Both the position numbers and the translations under genes were made by a program. Source: Archaeoglobaceae archaeon (GTDB lineage Archaea; Halobacteriota; Archaeoglobi; Archaeoglobales; JdFR-42). Taken from it: a stretch of 17,307 bases of DNA. Positions 7,762 through 14,000 of the stretch are shown piece by piece; position 1 is the stretch's first letter, and the number at the start of each line of letters is the position of its first letter. The DNA is taken from positions 1-17,307 of the forward strand of contig WAJW01000058.1 of assembly GCA_015523685.1 (NCBI GenBank), written 5' to 3'. Under the pieces are notes generated by a model. It worked only from the letters and a program-made list of their open reading frames with translations. It made no database searches and was not told where the DNA came from.

Positions 7762-8566
7762 AAAAAATTGACTCTATAAATTCCCTCTCCTTCTCAAGTT
7801 CCTGAATCTTTTCCTCGAAGGTCAGTTCTCCTTCATAGGCAAGGTCATCCAGCTCCACGGTGATGAATCCGGTGTAATCAAAGTCCTTCATAAGGAGGAG
7901 AAAATTTCTCACTTCCTCACAGAATCTCGAAGGTGCATGGTCTCCCGTATTTGTGAAATAGCTGAGATGGATATTTATTATACGATCAGAAAGCTGAAAA
8001 ACGAATTTTTCAGGGATGTCTGTTCCGGATTTAAATGCATGTGTGATGTCAAGAGTCAGGTACAATTTGAACTCATTCAGCAGTTCTCCCATCTGATCCG
8101 GACTCCAGTAGAGGGAGTTCACCTTTTTCTCGAGGTTCTCTATTGAGATACCCACTCCCTTTATACGGGCAAAATCGGTGCAGATTTCAATATATTCGTG
8201 AAATCTCTCCATGTCCTTCCTTTCAGGAGGCCTTCTTGCAGTTCTCCTTCCGGGATGGATGGTCACGTATTCTGCATCAAGCAATTTTGAGATCTCAATG
8301 CTGTACAGAGTCTCTTTAAGCGTGAGCTCCCTCACCCCGTCATTGAATGAGGAAGGATTCAGGTCGAAAACAGGAGCGTGAACCAGGATGTTATCGAATT
8401 TTTTTATGTACCGCAGAAGATCATTGTTGCGGGTTTCCCAGAAATGGGGTGTTTCAATCCAGAATTCAACCGAATCAAAACCCGCCCTCTGACCTCCTGT
8501 CACGATCTTTTCGATGGAGTATTCATGGAGAAACATGGATGAAAATGCAATTTTCGGATCTGGCAT
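7760..8566 (-). CDS. Xylose-isomerase-like TIM-barrel protein (sugar phosphate isomerase/epimerase family)
   Basis: A 268-residue AP_endonuc_2-like TIM barrel (PF01261 superfamily). Strand-end motifs in order are VHAPVFDLN (H63), VTIHPGRR (H104), ISIENLEKK (E143), LTLDITHAF (D173, H176), IINIHLSYF (H200) and FITVELDD (E239). E143, D173, H200 and E239 occupy the usual metal-ligand positions of this superfamily, so a divalent-metal isomerase, epimerase or hydrolase is likely. It lacks the fuller set of zinc ligands expected of a true endonuclease IV, so I do not call it a DNA repair enzyme despite its DNA-related neighbours. It faces the radical SAM gene tail-to-tail and diverges from radA. No ribosome-binding site precedes the ATG, but a TATA-like AAATAAATAAATT lies about 23 bases upstream. 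The specific substrate is unknown. Confidence 0.8.
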   Translation of the reverse strand: MPDPKIAFSSMFLHEYSIEKIVTGGQRAGFDSVEFWIETPHFWETRNNDLLRYIKKFDNILVHAPVFDLNPSSFNDGVRELTLKETLYSIEISKLLDAEYVTIHPGRRTARRPPERKDMERFHEYIEICTDFARIKGVGISIENLEKKVNSLYWSPDQMGELLNEFKLYLTLDITHAFKSGTDIPEKFVFQLSDRIINIHLSYFTNTGDHAPSRFCEEVRNFLLLMKDFDYTGFITVELDDLAYEGELTFEEKIQELEKEREFIESIF

Positions 8567-8582
8567 GGTTGTAATGGATGTG

Positions 8583-8596
8583 TCAATTTATTTATT
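8583..8596 (-). promoter_or_regulatory. TATA-like element for the TIM-barrel gene
   Basis: On the minus strand AAATAAATAAATT lies about 23 bases before the ATG at 8566, with no ribosome-binding site between, suggesting a leaderless transcript. It shares the 136-base divergent gap with the radA promoter; nothing else in that gap is recognisable. Confidence 0.4.
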
Positions 8597-8657
8597 TTCT
8601 TCCGTATCGGTAGAGATACAGGTATGGTGGGGAGGTTTCACTTTCACGCCTACCACA

Positions 8658-8667
8658 AAGTATAAAC
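8658..8667 (+). promoter_or_regulatory. TATA box and ribosome-binding site region of radA
   Basis: AAGTATAAAC contains a clear TATAAA (8661-8666). Initiation about 25 bases on would give a leader of roughly 14 bases, just holding GGGAGTGATT (8691-8700), which resembles the archaeal anti-Shine-Dalgarno complement GGAGGTGATT with one G missing. The ATG follows at 8703. Confidence 0.55.
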
Positions 8668-8702
8668 CATTTTGTCATATGCTTTTCACTGGGAGTGATT
8701 GA

Positions 8703-9668
8703 ATGTCAAAGGATTATGTTGATCTGGAAGACCTGCCAGGTGTTGGAGCGTCAACAGCAGAAAAGCTTAGAGAAGCTGGTTTTTCTACAATAGAGTCTAT
8801 CGCGGTTGCATCGCCCTCAGAACTGTCTTCTGCGGTGGAAATTGGAGAGTCAACCGCAGCCAAAATTATTTCCGCTGCAAGGAAAATGGCCGACATCGGA
8901 GGATTTGAAACAGGTGACAGAATTTTTGAAAAGAGGAAGCAGGTGGGAAAGATTAAAACCGGTTCGGATGCCCTCAATACACTTCTCGGCGGGGGAATTG
9001 AAACGCAGGCAATCACGGAATTTTACGGAGAATTTGGGTCTGGAAAGACACAGATCTGCCATCAGCTTGCGATAAATGTCCAGTTACCTGAAGAGGAAGG
9101 AGGCCTGGCAGGAAGTGTAATAATAATAGACACGGAAAACACTTTCAGGCCAGAAAGGATCAAACAGATTGCTGAAAACAGGGGTCTTGATCCGGAGGAG
9201 ATTCTGAAAAATATCCATGTTGCGAGGGCCTACAACTCAAATCATCAGATCTTGCTTGTGGATAACGCCATGGAGCTGGCCAACAGGCTGAAAGAGGAGA
9301 ACAATCCTGTCAGGCTCATAGTCGTTGATTCACTCACAGCCCATTTCAGGGCAGAATATGTTGGTAGAGGAACGCTGGCAGACAGACAGCAGAAACTGAA
9401 CAGGCATCTCCATGATCTACTCAGATTTGCAGATCTCTATAACTCGGCGGTTGTTGTAACGAATCAGGTGCAGGCAAAACCGGATACATTTTTTGGAGAT
9501 CCGACAAAACCAATTGGGGGACACATACTGGGTCATACGGCCACTTTCAGGCTTTATCTGAGGAAAGGCAAGGGCAATCTGAGAATTGCAAGGCTTGTTG
9601 ATTCGCCGTATCTTCCGGAGGGCGAGGCAGTGTTTGCGGTAACGGAGAGAGGAATTGAAGATAAATAG
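8703..9668 (+). CDS. radA: DNA repair and recombination protein RadA
   Basis: The archaeal RecA/Rad51-family recombinase, which forms filaments on single-stranded DNA and drives homologous pairing and strand exchange with ATP. Its 321 residues are typical. An N-terminal helix-hairpin-helix domain begins DLPGVGASTAEKLREAG (10-26). A linker with GGFETGDRIF (66-75) carries the phenylalanine of the polymerisation motif. The RecA core shows Walker A GEFGSGKTQ (109-117), IIIDTENTFRPER (140-152), Walker B RLIVVDS (204-210), the L1-region sequence FRAEYVGRGTLADRQQKLN (215-233), TNQVQAKPD (253-261) and the end of loop L2 at GGHILGHTATFRL (272-284). All key residues are present, so it is the true RadA and not the shorter RadB paralogue, which lacks the N-terminal domain. 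Its stop lies 2 bases from that of the convergent moaC. Confidence 0.97.
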   Translation: MSKDYVDLEDLPGVGASTAEKLREAGFSTIESIAVASPSELSSAVEIGESTAAKIISAARKMADIGGFETGDRIFEKRKQVGKIKTGSDALNTLLGGGIETQAITEFYGEFGSGKTQICHQLAINVQLPEEEGGLAGSVIIIDTENTFRPERIKQIAENRGLDPEEILKNIHVARAYNSNHQILLVDNAMELANRLKEENNPVRLIVVDSLTAHFRAEYVGRGTLADRQQKLNRHLHDLLRFADLYNSAVVVTNQVQAKPDTFFGDPTKPIGGHILGHTATFRLYLRKGKGNLRIARLVDSPYLPEGEAVFAVTERGIEDK

Positions 9669-9695
9669 ATTCACATCTTTCTCTTCTCCGTTACC
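9638..9695. repeat. Perfect 11-bp inverted repeat across the radA/moaC convergent ends
   Basis: GGTAACGGAGA at 9638-9648 is the exact reverse complement of TCTCCGTTACC at 9685-9695. The arms lie in the last codons of radA and moaC, and both genes encode Val-Thr-Glu there with identical codons. Inside the 36-base loop, AAGAT (9658-9662) can pair with ATCTT (9675-9679), giving a long interrupted hairpin centred on the two stop codons. It could act as a bidirectional transcript end, or be a coincidence of codons. Confidence 0.5.
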
Positions 9696-10132
9696 CGTAT
9701 GCTCCTTATTTCCGTATGGGGATAATTCCCTGTCTCATCTTTCTCAAGAGATTTGACCATGTCCCATATTGTTAGAAGGGCAACCGATGTTGCTGTTATA
9801 GCCTCCATCTCCACTCCGGTTTTGCCAACACTCTTTACCTCCACAACCGCCCTTACCCCATCTTTTTCCACGGAAAAATCCACTGAAATGGAAGTTATTG
9901 GAATCTGATGGCAGAGGGGTATGATTTCATGGGTTTTTTTCCCTGCCATTATCCCGGCAATCCTGGCGGTTGCAAAGACGTTACCTTTTGAAACACTGTC
10001 ATCCTCTATGGCCTTCAAAGTCTCTTCTTTAAGCTTTATGAATCCTTCTGCCCTCGCTATCCGAACAACATCACCCTTATCAGAAATATCTACCATACGG
10101 GCTTTTCCCTTATCTATGTGGGTGAACTTCAT
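9671..10132 (-). CDS. moaC: MoaC, cyclic pyranopterin monophosphate synthase
   Basis: MoaC converts the MoaA product 3',8-cyclo-GTP to cyclic pyranopterin monophosphate, an early step in molybdopterin (molybdenum or tungsten cofactor) synthesis. The 153 residues match the family. Signature motifs are KTHEIIPLCHQIP (66-78), GVEMEAITATSVALLT (106-121) and WDMVKS (123-128), with D124 as the expected catalytic aspartate. The N-terminal MVDISDKG is also typical. It follows tatC with an ATGA overlap of 4 bases (10129-10132), so the two are almost certainly co-transcribed and translationally coupled. Tungsten or molybdenum enzymes are often exported folded through Tat, which gives the pair a loose functional link. 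No other moa gene is in the window. Confidence 0.96.
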   Translation of the reverse strand: MKFTHIDKGKARMVDISDKGDVVRIARAEGFIKLKEETLKAIEDDSVSKGNVFATARIAGIMAGKKTHEIIPLCHQIPITSISVDFSVEKDGVRAVVEVKSVGKTGVEMEAITATSVALLTIWDMVKSLEKDETGNYPHTEIRSIRVTEKRKM

Positions 10133-10884
10133 GTTTCTGTCTCCCTTATCTTTTTGCGGAGAGATACCTTGACTATAAGGAGACTTATCTCATAAAAAAC
10201 GATCAGCGGTACCGCAACCATGATCTGGGTGAATATATCGGGCGTGGTGATGGCCGCTCCAACAACAAAGAATCCCACGTAAAAATGTCTTCTGTAGCCT
10301 GTAAGTGTTGAATACTTCACGAAATCGTTTTTCACAAGGAAATACATTATCAGGGGCATCTGAAAAACGAGACCGAATATCATCAGCAGCATCAGTATGA
10401 ACGTCATGAACTGGTACACGGAATAACTTGCTATAACTCCAGCATTAACCGCTGTTGTATAGAGGAACTCCAGGAACAGCGGAAGCATCAGGAGGTATCC
10501 ATATGCAACTCCGAGGGAAAAGAGGATGATTGAGAAAAAGACATAGGCGAAGAGAGTCCTTTTTTTCACACCTCTGTCCTCAATGATACCCCTTTCGACA
10601 AGCACCCTGAAAGCCTTTCTGGCAATATAGGGTATTGCCACTATGACCCCTATCGCCAGCGCAATCTTCATTTTCAATACCCAGAACTCAAGGGGAGTGA
10701 GAAATATGAGTTTTGCACCTTCAGGAAGGAGATCGTGTGCTATTTTCTTTATGACTGGATCAAGAAGATAAAAAGAGATAACGAATCCTGCAAGGATTAT
10801 AGCAACTATCCTTATAAGTGCCTGTCTGAGAGATAAAAGGACATGTGCAATTTCTGTTCCTGATATATCCCGTTTTTCTTCCAC
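10129..10884 (-). CDS. tatC: TatC, twin-arginine protein translocase subunit
   Basis: The polytopic Tat component that recognises twin-arginine signal peptides of folded proteins at the cytoplasmic membrane. Six hydrophobic segments are visible. Family marks include LTPLEFWVLKMKIAL after the first membrane segment, FGLVFQMPLIMYFL, and YRRHFYVGFFVVGAAITTPD followed by FTQIMVAVPLIVFYEISLLI. The frame is open to an ATG at 10917, but the codons after that ATG are themselves CTTATATATAATC, a strong TATA box. I therefore place the start at the GTG at 10882-10884, about 24 bases downstream, giving 251 residues and a family-like N-terminus before the helix beginning IAHVLLSLRQALIRI. No tatA or tatB lies nearby. 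MoaC follows with a 4-base overlap. Confidence 0.92.
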   Translation of the reverse strand: MEEKRDISGTEIAHVLLSLRQALIRIVAIILAGFVISFYLLDPVIKKIAHDLLPEGAKLIFLTPLEFWVLKMKIALAIGVIVAIPYIARKAFRVLVERGIIEDRGVKKRTLFAYVFFSIILFSLGVAYGYLLMLPLFLEFLYTTAVNAGVIASYSVYQFMTFILMLLMIFGLVFQMPLIMYFLVKNDFVKYSTLTGYRRHFYVGFFVVGAAITTPDIFTQIMVAVPLIVFYEISLLIVKVSLRKKIRETET

Positions 10885-10901
10885 CGTAGTGTGGTGAGGT
10901 A

Positions 10902-10914
10902 GATTATATATAAG
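10902..10914 (-). promoter_or_regulatory. TATA box of the tatC-moaC operon
   Basis: The minus strand reads CTTATATATAATC, an unusually good archaeal TATA element. It lies about 24 bases upstream of the GTG at 10884 with no ribosome-binding site between, consistent with a leaderless transcript. This decides against the upstream ATG at 10917, whose second to fifth codons it would occupy. Confidence 0.6.
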
Positions 10915-10981
10915 CATTTAGATATTTAGATACCGGCTCTCTGGTTAACTGAAGGGATAACGATTCTGAGGCATATCTTCC

Positions 10982-11195
10982 ATGAAAAGAGTTATGGAAT
11001 ATAAAGCTGTTAAGGTTGTTTTACAGAGGGTATGGAGAACCATGGAATATGATTGAGAGCAGAAAATTCAGATCGTGGTATGGGGTGAGTTTTTCAGTTG
11101 AGATCAGAGGTAGATGGGCAAAAATAGGATTCTTTCTCCATCCACAGATCGGGAATTTTTATGCGATACGGCCTTTCAGAAAAAGAGAAACTTGA
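10982..11195 (+). pseudogene. Protein-like fragments in two frames upstream of the HEFGH membrane ORF
   Basis: Two short open stretches read like pieces of one protein. The first runs 10982-11056 in frame 2 (24 residues, starting MKRVMEYKAVKVVLQRVWR) and stops at TGA. The second is open from 11049 to a TGA at 11193-11195 in frame 3 (48 residues) and contains GVSFSVEIRGRWAKIGFFL and HPQIGNFYAIRPF. The frame then passes to the 11161-11463 ORF, overlapping by 35 bases. Each change is in the same direction (+1). A single ancestral gene with two frame disruptions would explain this, as would two small overlapping genes. I recognise no family for the N-terminal part. A weak GAGG lies 12 bases before the ATG at 10982, and AT-rich sequence at 10917-10932 may be its promoter. 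Confidence 0.35.
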
Positions 11196-11463
11196 AATGG
11201 AATTTTTACATGAATTTGGCCACGTACAGGTGTTTCCATTTGTGTGGGTTTATTATATTCCCTTTTTTATTTATAATCACCTCACTGAAAATTTTTTGCT
11301 TGTAACGGCTGGAATGCTCATGTTATGGGAAATTCTTGCAGAATTGTACGTCATTAAAAAGTCTGGAAGTTACTTCCATGTGTATAAATCCAGTTTGAGC
11401 CCTGTAACACTTCTATTCTGGATTGTAGCCTTTTCCGTGTCGCTATATCCGTTCATAAACTGA
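11161..11463 (+). CDS. Small hydrophobic protein with an HEFGH (HExxH) motif, possibly the C-terminal part of a broken gene
   Basis: This 100-residue ORF begins with a charged stretch, SEKEKLEMEFLHEFGHVQVF, containing HEFGH at residues 17-21. Three hydrophobic segments follow: about 26-38, 46-66 (with glutamates in LWEILAELYV) and 82-98. HExxH followed by membrane helices and a later glutamate resembles membrane-embedded zinc peptidases, but I cannot match a named family, so a peptidase role is only a suggestion. No ribosome-binding site or TATA box sits at a sensible distance from ATG 11161, and an in-frame TAG at 11125-11127 blocks extension. The preceding frame-3 fragment flows into it naturally if one frame change is allowed near 11170-11176, so it may be the end of a longer disrupted gene. 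Confidence 0.5.
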   Translation: MRYGLSEKEKLEMEFLHEFGHVQVFPFVWVYYIPFFIYNHLTENFLLVTAGMLMLWEILAELYVIKKSGSYFHVYKSSLSPVTLLFWIVAFSVSLYPFIN

Positions 11464-11492
11464 ATCCATGTTAAACAATACATGCTCAATTA

Positions 11493-11577
11493 TGCAGGGG
11501 GAGGGATTTGAACCCCCGGACCCCTTCGGGACTGGGCCCTGAACCCAGCGCCTTTGACCTGGCTCGGCAACCCCTGC
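11493..11577 (-). tRNA. tRNA-Leu (anticodon CAG)
   Basis: The minus strand folds as a class II tRNA of 85 bases. The acceptor arms are GCAGGGG and CCCCTGC with discriminator A. The anticodon stem CTGGG/CCCAG encloses the loop TTCAGGG, giving anticodon CAG, which reads the leucine codon CUG. A long variable arm (CCC/GGG around GAAG) is as expected for leucine. The T arm is GGGGG-TTCAAAT-CCCTC with one G-T pair. CCA is not encoded and there is no intron. A minus-strand TATA-like element lies about 28 bases before the 5' end. Confidence 0.95.
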
Positions 11578-11599
11578 GTTCTGGCAGGTTTAACCGGGA

Positions 11600-11612
11600 G
11601 TTGTATTTAACG
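11600..11612 (-). promoter_or_regulatory. TATA element of the tRNA-Leu gene
   Basis: The minus strand reads CGTTAAATACAAC, with its centre about 28 bases before the tRNA 5' end at 11577, the usual arrangement for an archaeal tRNA promoter. The remaining ~70 bases up to rnhA hold the rnhA promoter on the other strand. Confidence 0.5.
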
Positions 11613-11647
11613 ATTATGGTATCGATAATCTCCTTCACGATTACGGT

Positions 11648-11661
11648 AAAGTTAAATAATC
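11648..11661 (+). promoter_or_regulatory. TATA element of rnhA
   Basis: AAAGTTAAATAATC lies about 26 bases before the ATG at 11681. No ribosome-binding site separates them, so the transcript is probably leaderless. Confidence 0.5.
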
Positions 11662-11680
11662 TATCCAGCTATCCCGGTTT

Positions 11681-12082
11681 ATGGCTGATCTTCTTGAGGT
11701 TTATGTGGATGGAGCATCGTCCGGTAATCCGGGTCCAGCAGGCATCGCGGTGGTGGTCAGGAAGAACGGAGAGATTATCGAAAAATCATCGGAATACATT
11801 GGCCTGAAAACAAACAATCAGGCAGAATATCTTGCGGTTATAAAAGGTCTTAAAACTTTACGTAAGTACGGAGATTCAGGAAGGATACTCACAGATTCTC
11901 AGCTCGTGGTGAAACAGCTCAACGGGGAATACAGGGTGAGAAACAGAGATTTGAGGGAGCTTTACAGAAAGGTAAAGGAACTTGAAAAGGAGTTCAGAGA
12001 TGTTGAATACAGGTATATTCCAAGAGATCAGAACAGACTGGCAGATTCCATGGCGAAAAAATCGGCCATCTCTGGTCACTGA
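11681..12082 (+). CDS. rnhA: Ribonuclease HI (type 1 RNase H)
   Basis: Cleaves the RNA strand of RNA-DNA hybrids, needed for removal of primers and R-loops. The 133-residue protein is a single RNase H fold without extra domains. Catalytic acidic residues are all visible: D10 in VYVDGASSGNPGPAG, E49 in TNNQAEYLAVIKGL, D72 in ILTDSQLVVKQL, and D122 in RDQNRLADSMAKK. The spacing matches the bacterial-type RNase HI lineage found in some archaea, distinct from the RNase HII that archaea typically carry. It appears to be transcribed alone from its own TATA element, between the divergent tRNA-Leu and the convergent rpoD. Confidence 0.93.
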   Translation: MADLLEVYVDGASSGNPGPAGIAVVVRKNGEIIEKSSEYIGLKTNNQAEYLAVIKGLKTLRKYGDSGRILTDSQLVVKQLNGEYRVRNRDLRELYRKVKELEKEFRDVEYRYIPRDQNRLADSMAKKSAISGH

Positions 12083-12264
12083 TCAGCCCGTTTTATCATT
12101 GGGCTAAACTATGTGATAAAGGAGTTGATGAATATTTCACCAAGCCTCCGGGCTCAAATCTGAACTTTTCCGGGATTAATCCATTTACTGGTAATCCATT
12201 GATGCATATCCCGCCGGTTTATAATCATACTGGAATGTTTTTACACAGGTGTTTTTCGAATACC
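12083..12264. other. Convergent intergenic region with a hairpin and T-rich runs
   Basis: This 182-base gap separates the convergent rnhA and rpoD. AGCCC (12085-12089) pairs with GGGCT (12101-12105) around a T-rich loop directly after the rnhA stop, a possible transcript end. The stretch TAATCCATT occurs twice close together near 12177-12201. Two runs of five T lie near 12239-12257 on the plus strand. A TGATGA at 12126 and CTGA at 12160 with partly complementary flanks loosely recall a C/D box RNA, but the core is too short. I see no gene here. Confidence 0.4.
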
Positions 12265-13059
12265 CTAACTCAGATCTTCAACCATCTCTGCAAGTTCGGT
12301 GAATCTGGATTTAAGGAAATTTAAGGCCTCTCTGAGCACAGTCTCCGGAGACATGGAGCCATCAACTTCAAAGTAAAATACGAATTTACCCGTATCTTCA
12401 TTGATCTTTACCGCATCTTCCTCACAGACCTTTACGCATTCCATACACAGTGAACATTCAAGTATGTTTTTTACCGAGACTTTTCCATCATCACTGGAGA
12501 AAACATTTCTGGGACATGATCTGACACATTCCATGCATGATGTGCAGTTCTCAGCTATGGTGATCTCAGGAACAATTCTGTATCCACATGCAACCACAGG
12601 CTGAAACTTGCTGTGTTCCTTCCCGAAACCGAGTCTTGCAGTTGCCTCGAGCATGAGCTGTTGACCTTCTTTAAGCTTCACGATGGGTATGTTATCGTAT
12701 GCAGGCACAACATCCGGATCGTCGGAAATGAAGTCACCAGAGTAGACGATTCTGGGGCCCTCAACATTAAGTCTCAGGGAGACCTGACAGCTCGGGCATC
12801 CCTCGCCTTTGCACACGCACTCTTCCCTGAGATTATATTTCTCAAGGTCTGTTTTGAGGGGAATCTGTCCGATTCTGTGGGCCAGAACCTCGTCATACAT
12901 TGAACTTGTGTTCATGTAAATATCTATGAAATCCACTGCCATCGTCGGAACACGGGATATCATCGCCCTCCGTATTGAATTTGCCAGAGATTCCGATGCA
13001 TCAGAAAGAAGAAATCTGCAGGAATCTTCTTTCAGATCAACAATCTGAATTTCCGCCAT
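12265..13059 (-). CDS. rpoD: DNA-directed RNA polymerase subunit D (RpoD/Rpo3) with two iron-sulfur motifs
   Basis: The archaeal counterpart of eukaryotic Rpb3 and bacterial alpha, which pairs with subunit L to start polymerase assembly. The 264 residues comprise the dimerisation domain (N-terminal, SLANSIRRAMISRVPTMAVD at 24-43, and C-terminal, from about 225), a middle domain with a cysteine set C81, C83, C88, C91, and an inserted ferredoxin-like domain. That insert has two complete [4Fe-4S] motifs: C172, C175, C178, C182 and C202, C205, C208, C212. Archaea vary in how many of these clusters they keep; here all eight cysteines are intact, so both clusters may form. It is the last gene of the ribosomal cluster and its ATG directly follows the rpsK stop. 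The usual next genes (L18e, L13, S9, rpoN) are absent from this place. Confidence 0.96.
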   Translation of the reverse strand: MAEIQIVDLKEDSCRFLLSDASESLANSIRRAMISRVPTMAVDFIDIYMNTSSMYDEVLAHRIGQIPLKTDLEKYNLREECVCKGEGCPSCQVSLRLNVEGPRIVYSGDFISDDPDVVPAYDNIPIVKLKEGQQLMLEATARLGFGKEHSKFQPVVACGYRIVPEITIAENCTSCMECVRSCPRNVFSSDDGKVSVKNILECSLCMECVKVCEEDAVKINEDTGKFVFYFEVDGSMSPETVLREALNFLKSRFTELAEMVEDLS

Positions 13060-13449
13060 TCAGACTCTCCTTCCTCTCTTGCCGCCAGGAGGTCTGGTTC
13101 CATCATGGGGGATGGGTGTAACATCCTCTATTCTGCCTATCTTCAATCCTGCTCTTGCAAGAGCCCTTATGGCAGATTGAGCACCCGGACCGGGACTCAG
13201 GTGTTTGTTACCCCCCGGAGCCCTCACCTTGACGTGGACTCCAACAATTCCTCTCTCCTTTGCTTTTTCTGCAGCTTTTATGGCTGCCTGCATTGCTGTA
13301 TAGGGTGAACTCTCATCCCTGTCAGCCTTAACTATCATACCACCCGATACTCTGGCGAAGGTTTCGGATCCGGTTATGTCGGTTATCGTGATGATGGTGT
13401 TGTTGAAGGACGAAAATATATGGGCTATGCCCCACTTTTCATCTGCCAT
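13060..13449 (-). CDS. rpsK: Small ribosomal subunit protein uS11
   Basis: Platform protein of the 30S subunit. The 129 residues match archaeal uS11: WGIAHIFSSFNNTIITITD near the start, FARVSGGMIVKADRDESSPY, the conserved VRAPGGNKHLSPGPGAQSAI, and a basic C-terminus with PHDGTRPPGGKRGRRV. The TGA is followed at once by the rpoD ATG with no spacer, and the upstream uS4 gene ends 4 bases before this ATG, so translation is tightly coupled within the operon. Confidence 0.97.
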   Translation of the reverse strand: MADEKWGIAHIFSSFNNTIITITDITGSETFARVSGGMIVKADRDESSPYTAMQAAIKAAEKAKERGIVGVHVKVRAPGGNKHLSPGPGAQSAIRALARAGLKIGRIEDVTPIPHDGTRPPGGKRGRRV

Positions 13450-13453
13450 TTTC

Positions 13454-13990
13454 TCACTCCTCCACCTTTACCTTCTGAAGCTCCATATCCTTGATGGGAG
13501 AATTCTGATAGAATGTTATTGTACTCTCCTTATCCCTTGTGACGATGTATCCGGGTGAGTTCATTCTCCTGCCATCCACCGCTATATGTCCGTGGACTAT
13601 GAACTGTCTTGCCTGCTTTATCGTATTTGCGAGCCCGAGTCTGTATACAAGAGTCTGGAGTCTTCTTTCGAGAAAAGCTTCAACGGTCAGGCCGAGGACA
13701 TCATCGAGAGTTGCATTTTCCTCCACCACTCCCATCCTGTAAAGCTTGTTGAGAACACTCTTCCCCTGAGCTCTGGCCTTTTCTCCTTCTCTGCCCGGAA
13801 GATCAATTTTCCCGAGAAGTTCTCTTGCCACCCTTCTGTACTTCCTGAGATACGCCTCGAATCTCCAGAGCTCTCTTTTGTTCCTGAGACCGTATTTTTT
13901 GATGAGCTCAACCTCAACTTCAAGCCTGGATTTTTCCCACAGATGAGAGGGAATGAAATATTTTTTCCTTGGTTTTTTCGGATCACCCAT
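13454..13990 (-). CDS. rpsD: Small ribosomal subunit protein uS4
   Basis: Binds 16S rRNA early in 30S assembly. The 178 residues are the archaeal length. The N-terminus GDPKKPRKKYFIPSHLW is typical of archaeal/eukaryotic uS4. The S4 RNA-binding domain lies at about 105-160, with RRLQTLVYRLGLANTIKQAR and FIVHGHIAVDGRRMNSPGYI. It is the second gene of the S13-S4-S11-rpoD operon, 10 bases after the uS13 stop. Confidence 0.97.
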   Translation of the reverse strand: MGDPKKPRKKYFIPSHLWEKSRLEVEVELIKKYGLRNKRELWRFEAYLRKYRRVARELLGKIDLPGREGEKARAQGKSVLNKLYRMGVVEENATLDDVLGLTVEAFLERRLQTLVYRLGLANTIKQARQFIVHGHIAVDGRRMNSPGYIVTRDKESTITFYQNSPIKDMELQKVKVEE

Positions 13991-14000
13991 GACAATCCCC

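Noticed and set aside
7760..8566. Reading the TIM barrel as an endonuclease IV-type AP endonuclease because of its DNA-related neighbours
   Set aside because: Only the general metal ligands of the superfamily are visible, not the full zinc set and motifs of endonuclease IV, and it is not in an operon with the DNA genes.
12121..12170. Possible C/D box small RNA: TGATGA at 12126 and CTGA at 12160 with partly complementary flanks
   Set aside because: The first base of box C is T instead of a purine, the interval is too short for internal C'/D' boxes, and no guide target was evident. It is probably chance.
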